A stretch of 64,000 nucleotides of DNA from Apteryx mantelli (lineage: Eukaryota; Chordata; Aves; Apterygiformes; Apterygidae), in assembly GCF_036417845.1 (NCBI RefSeq), contig NC_089981.1:24138001-24202000 (forward strand), given 5' to 3'. Each line of letters starts with the position of its first letter. Within the stretch, counting starts at the first letter, position 1. Position numbers and translations under genes: made by a program. Shown here one piece after another: positions 60,301 through 64,000 of the stretch. The notes under the pieces are model-generated. The model saw only the letters and a list, made by a program, of their open reading frames with translations, was not told the origin of the DNA and did not search any database.

Positions 60301-63093
60301 TGTGTAAAACAGTGAAAGTACTATAGATACTTGTACATGTCATATATTCACCTGGTATCTAACAACCGTGGGGCTGGCTCCAAGCTACCATCTGAAATAC
60401 AAAGAGTTAATAGAAAGGAAGACCCTCCTCTCATCTTAGCTAGACAAGTACACCTACGGTGACAGTAGTGTGGATACACACAAGAAACATCCCTTCTACC
60501 TCCGGTGGCTGGCAGAAGGGACCAAAGCAAAATATAGGGCGCTCTTGAGAATTTGCAGAAGTGCTAACTCTGTGGGTGCTCTCCTATAAAAGTCACCAGC
60601 TTATTCAATAAAAACGGTTATGAAACCTTTTCTGTCCAGACACTGATATTTCACTCAACCTTGCTGAGACCAAATCCTCTAAATATATAGGAAAATTTCA
60701 GGTGCTGGAGAACAGTGGATCAAGAGTCCTTTGTAAGAGGAGAGCATAATCCATCCAAGCCCAAGGGAAAGGCAGAGGTATCTCCACAGGACTTGACTAT
60801 ACCCCCTTTTCCCAGCTGTTTCCATCACCACCATACAGCATTTGGAAATGTGCAAATATCAGTCCAGCAGTCGGGCACTCGAGGCCATGTCCCCTCCTAC
60901 GCCACCTCTTTCTCTTCCATTTTTAGGACTCCCAGCCTTTTCAATCAGTGCCAGAGAGGTATGTTCAGCAGATCTATCTCCTGATGACAGAGCCTTTTTG
61001 CCTACCTGCCTTTCGCGGGCCCATGAGCAGACCCCTGGCAGGCATGTTCAGGATTGCAGCCATAGGTGACATGGGTCCTGGTCCCAGACCGGCCTCCAGC
61101 AAGTCTGGGATTTCCAGCTGCAGAGCAGAGCAATGCCCCACGAGGAAGACTTGCCGCACGCAATGCTCCTCTCCTCAGACATGCTTTCCCCTTGAGACCT
61201 TGCAAGCTGACTGAGAGGCCCTATCTCCTCTCTGCCTCTGGACTCAGGGCCACTTCTCCTTGGGGCTGATGGAGCGTGTGGAATTGCTGGAACCCCATTA
61301 CGTGCCTAAATATAATGATGGCTTTACCATGAGCAATAGCTCCGGTATTTTTACTGAAATAACACAAACCCTGGTGATCTCATGGGGCACTAGCACAGCT
61401 AGAAGTGCTTCTGGGGAGCGTTCTTTAGAAACCACCAGAGCGATACACTGCGAGGCTTTGCGGGAGCCAAGTAACTTGGGAACAGCAAACTTCTTGCCAT
61501 GCTTTCATAACCACAAAGTTTTGGCCCAAGGCTCCCTGTCACAGCTGCAGGCGCTGCTGCTGGTAATATGCAGTGGGGCCGGGCAAAGGGGTGACAGTGC
61601 AGGGAGAGGGGTGGACAGAGGGGAGAAGTGCGTGGATGGAGTGGTCTGGCACCTGGAGGAGAGGTCCCATGCACGAGGCTCTCCTGCAGCGTGAGGGAGA
61701 CAGTACGGAGGGCCATTTGGCAGCTCTTCTTGTGCAGCCCGGACAGGCAGCTGCTCTTCTAGCCTTTCGGCTTGCAGCAGTTTCACCAGATTTGTGCTCA
61801 CGATGGAAGTGGGAGCTGTACTTCTGGGAGGGACCAGAAAGGCAACATCCATCCGCAGGGCTCCAGTGGTACAAGAGGCTGTTAAAACCACAGTCTCCTC
61901 CCAGACCAGCTTTCAAAAACTGCCACCAGCAAAATTCAGCCCGGACCACCGCTGCCCCCTCTCCCAGGCTGTGCATGGCTGCAGGGGGATGGACAGTGCC
62001 ATGAAATTCCTGGTTATCGGCAATCCCCAATTCCTCAAGGATGACTTTGCATCAGAGCAGAGGGGACTACACTTTCGGGAGCATGTTTCTAAAAGCCCCT
62101 GCTTTCCTAATGCAAAACAATGCAAACGAAACTGCCAGCCCAACCGGGATAAACCCCCAGGAGGGAACGTACCAAAGCAAGGTACCTCGTGGTGCATTTT
62201 ACCCCCCGGACGTGACAAAGGCGGTGTGTTGAGGCTGGACCTGCGTCAGAGCACTCCTGGCACGGGATACGCAGCCTGGCCCCTTTATGGAGGGGAGACA
62301 GGGAAAGCTGGACTTGTGGGTGCGAAAACAAGAGAGGAACAAGCTGGTCCAGCAGACAGCATTACCCCGCTCGAGGATCAGCAGCCGCTACGTGGGCTGC
62401 ATGCACCACAGCTCAGCCGTGAGCGTCGACAGCAATCAATGCGTGCCGGCAGCAGACAGCTCAGGGAAACTCCTTTTGGCTGAAATCTGCTTTCTATACG
62501 TGATTTGTCAAATACCTGTGAATAACAAGCACATCTTGTTAAAGGACCCTGCTTGGGCCACTGGCAAACAGAGGAGAGAACTGGATACGCTTTTTAAATT
62601 GGTCATGGTGGTTGGCCCTGATTTTTCTCTGTACAATTAACCGATGACTTAATTCTTTGCTTAATCTGAACTATTTCCGTCTTGTATCTGAGGAAGCTCA
62701 GTTTCTCAACTGCCTTTCTATATTTGGGCTGTGAACTTCAGGAAGTTGGTCAGCATGAAATTTCCATAGATATTCCTTAGCAATATTTCCCTAGAAAGAT
62801 AAGTCTCATTCAGATTTTTCTGCCCTCTCCACCTCATCCACAAGGCACCAGGGATACGAGGGTGCTCTGTGCACCCACTTTAGCACTGTGTAATCCTCCT
62901 CCCTAAATCCCAGGCAGTTCATCTGGATGGCAGAAAAATAGTGTTAAACAATGGGTGGCTCCAGGCATATCTGGTACCTTTTAAAACTGACTTACCAGAG
63001 CACAGACAACAAACTCCTGATATAAATGCTAACGCCCCCACCCCAAGAGATGGATGCATTAAATGGCACGATGCTTTGAACAGATTCACAACA

Positions 63094-63099
63094 TTTATT
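63094..63099 (-). terminator. INS: INS poly(A) signal
   Basis: The minus strand reads AATAAA about 78 nt after the stop codon, giving a short 3' UTR as is typical of insulin genes. Cleavage is expected around 63075-63080. Confidence 0.8.
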
Positions 63100-63176
63100 C
63101 AATTGCTTTGAAGGTGCAATAGCATAAGTGCATGTTTCTCCCTTTCACCCACGTCTCCCCGCTGCTGGCCTCTCTG

Positions 63177-63313
63177 CTAGTTGCAATAGTTTTCCAGTTG
63201 GTAGAGGGAGCACGTGTTATGGCAGCATTGCTCAACAATTCCTCTCTTCACTTTCTCATATTCCTCCTGCTGGAACGGCAGCTCTTCTGCCTCGCCACGC
63301 AGTAGCCCACTCA
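63177..63313 (-). CDS. INS: INS last coding exon (C-peptide end and A chain), partial gene
   Basis: Insulin is the secreted pancreatic hormone that controls glucose uptake. This exon encodes the distal C-peptide ([20 protein letters not shown], with the first Val codon split), the Lys-Arg processing site (KVKR) and the 21-residue A chain starting [17 protein letters not shown] and ending NYCN, then TAG at 63179-63177. All four A-chain cysteines are present. The acceptor is CTGGCAG after a run of 12 T, at phase 1 like intron 2 of other insulin genes. The B-chain exon was looked for up to 64000 and is absent, so it must lie further right behind a long intron. The C-peptide start differs from the chicken version I recall (VSSPLRGEAGVLPF). 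Confidence 0.97.
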
Positions 63314-64000
63314 CTGCCAGGAAAAAAAAAAAAGATAAGCTGTGGGACTCCATGCAACATCAGCCCTTGCTATCGAGCTCTGCAGAGACCCCCCTTTAGA
63401 CACCGTAACTGGCCAGAGCAGGCTGGAAAATGGGAGGACCACTGCAAAGATTTCCCCATGCTGATGCTGTTTGTAGCACCTTCGGGCTCTGTGTTTCTGC
63501 TCCAGAAAGAATCTGAAGGTGCATGAAAGAAGCCAAGCTGCGCAGATATTGGCAGCACGAGGGACAAAGGGACGCGGAGGTTTTATTGAAGCAGCCATGT
63601 GGAGAAGAAGAGAAACCCTGTACCCTCCCTGGGGTGAGCAGCTAGTAAATAAGATGATAAAATGGGCTTGTCTGCTCCACAGGGATGAGTTGCTTGGAAG
63701 TGCAGCACCCCTTGGGCAGTGAGCCGGAGCAAACAGCGACGACATCCGTGGGACTGCAAGGAAGGGTTTGTCCCAGGGCTGGATGCATTTCCCAGCTGGT
63801 CCTGAACAGCCTGCTCATGCTTGCTGCCTGGAGGTAGCCTAGAGCTGATTGCAGAAGCGTTTGTGTGTGTCCGTGCTCACAGCTGGGGACAAGTTTTAAA
63901 AGGAATGCTAAATTGGGGTATTTGGACACACACAAACCTCAACAAAATGTGTCATTTGCTGATGGGAGCTTGAAAACTTGTCAAGAAAACCGTTCAGGTT
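63314..64000 (-). other. INS: INS intron 2 (partial)
   Basis: Sequence upstream of the INS terminal exon. The acceptor-side pyrimidine tract is at 63321-63332. No B-chain or signal-peptide coding sequence is present, so the intron runs beyond the window. Open frames here on both strands have no recognisable product. Confidence 0.85.

Larger units (their letters stand above)
40421..63075. other. INS-IGF2 intergenic region
   Basis: About 22.6 kb between the IGF2 upstream CpG island and the INS poly(A) site. No gene is recognised. It contains CpG-rich patches (44980-45840, 46440-46640, 52000-52480), microsatellites, MIR-like relics, the 40-bp minisatellite and a CRE palindrome at 54811-54818. 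Enhancers for either hormone gene could lie here, but none can be assigned from sequence alone. Confidence 0.6.

Noticed and set aside
1-64000. tRNA genes, CRISPR arrays, bacterial-style operons or prokaryotic elements
   Set aside because: None was found by eye; spliced vertebrate genes, CR1 elements and CpG islands show the window to be avian nuclear DNA.

Overview
This window reads as avian nuclear DNA. It carries two vertebrate hormone genes, both on the minus strand: the complete coding region of insulin-like growth factor 2 (IGF2; coding exons at 33303-33150, 27751-27585 and 27118-26879) and the last coding exon of insulin (INS; 63313-63177). The IGF2 and insulin peptides are bird-like but differ from the chicken sequences as I remember them. 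The only transposable elements I recognise with confidence are CR1 LINE pieces, the typical avian family. I therefore infer a bird other than chicken and do not name the species. The order and orientation (INS upstream of IGF2, same strand) match the conserved TH-INS-IGF2 block of amniotes.

Layout from left to right. 1-24.6 kb is the region downstream of IGF2. I find no convincing gene there, only an internally deleted CR1 (10.27-10.78 kb), a decayed older interspersed repeat (15.2-15.8 kb) and an isolated CpG-rich island (17.6-18.0 kb). 24.6-26.9 kb is the IGF2 3' UTR: AT-rich, with a very GC-rich block at 25.26-25.63 kb and a canonical poly(A) signal at 24629-24634. 26.9-33.3 kb holds the three IGF2 coding exons, split by a 466-bp intron containing a CR1 scrap and by a 5.4-kb GC-rich intron. 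33.3-39.2 kb is the 5' intron. 39.2-39.8 kb is a predicted non-coding leader exon ending in a consensus donor at 39222, driven by a TATA/CCAAT promoter at about 39.80 kb with a large CpG island upstream (to 40.4 kb). This resembles the mammalian IGF2 P3 arrangement. 40.4-63.1 kb is the INS-IGF2 intergenic region, with CpG-rich patches, microsatellites, MIR-like relics and a recent 40-bp minisatellite at 51.1-51.3 kb. 63.1-64.0 kb is the 3' end of INS and part of its second intron. The B-chain exon lies beyond the window.

The most interesting observation concerns the IGF2 leader. I find no AUG over about 450 nt after the predicted start site. The first AUG (39320-39318) is in frame, through the predicted splice, with prepro-IGF2, so this transcript could make a precursor extended by 36 residues. 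The same leader carries an adenosine run of 30 in an A-rich tract. All exon junctions were placed by hand from splice consensus, reading frame and homology; leader, promoter and repeat boundaries are approximate.
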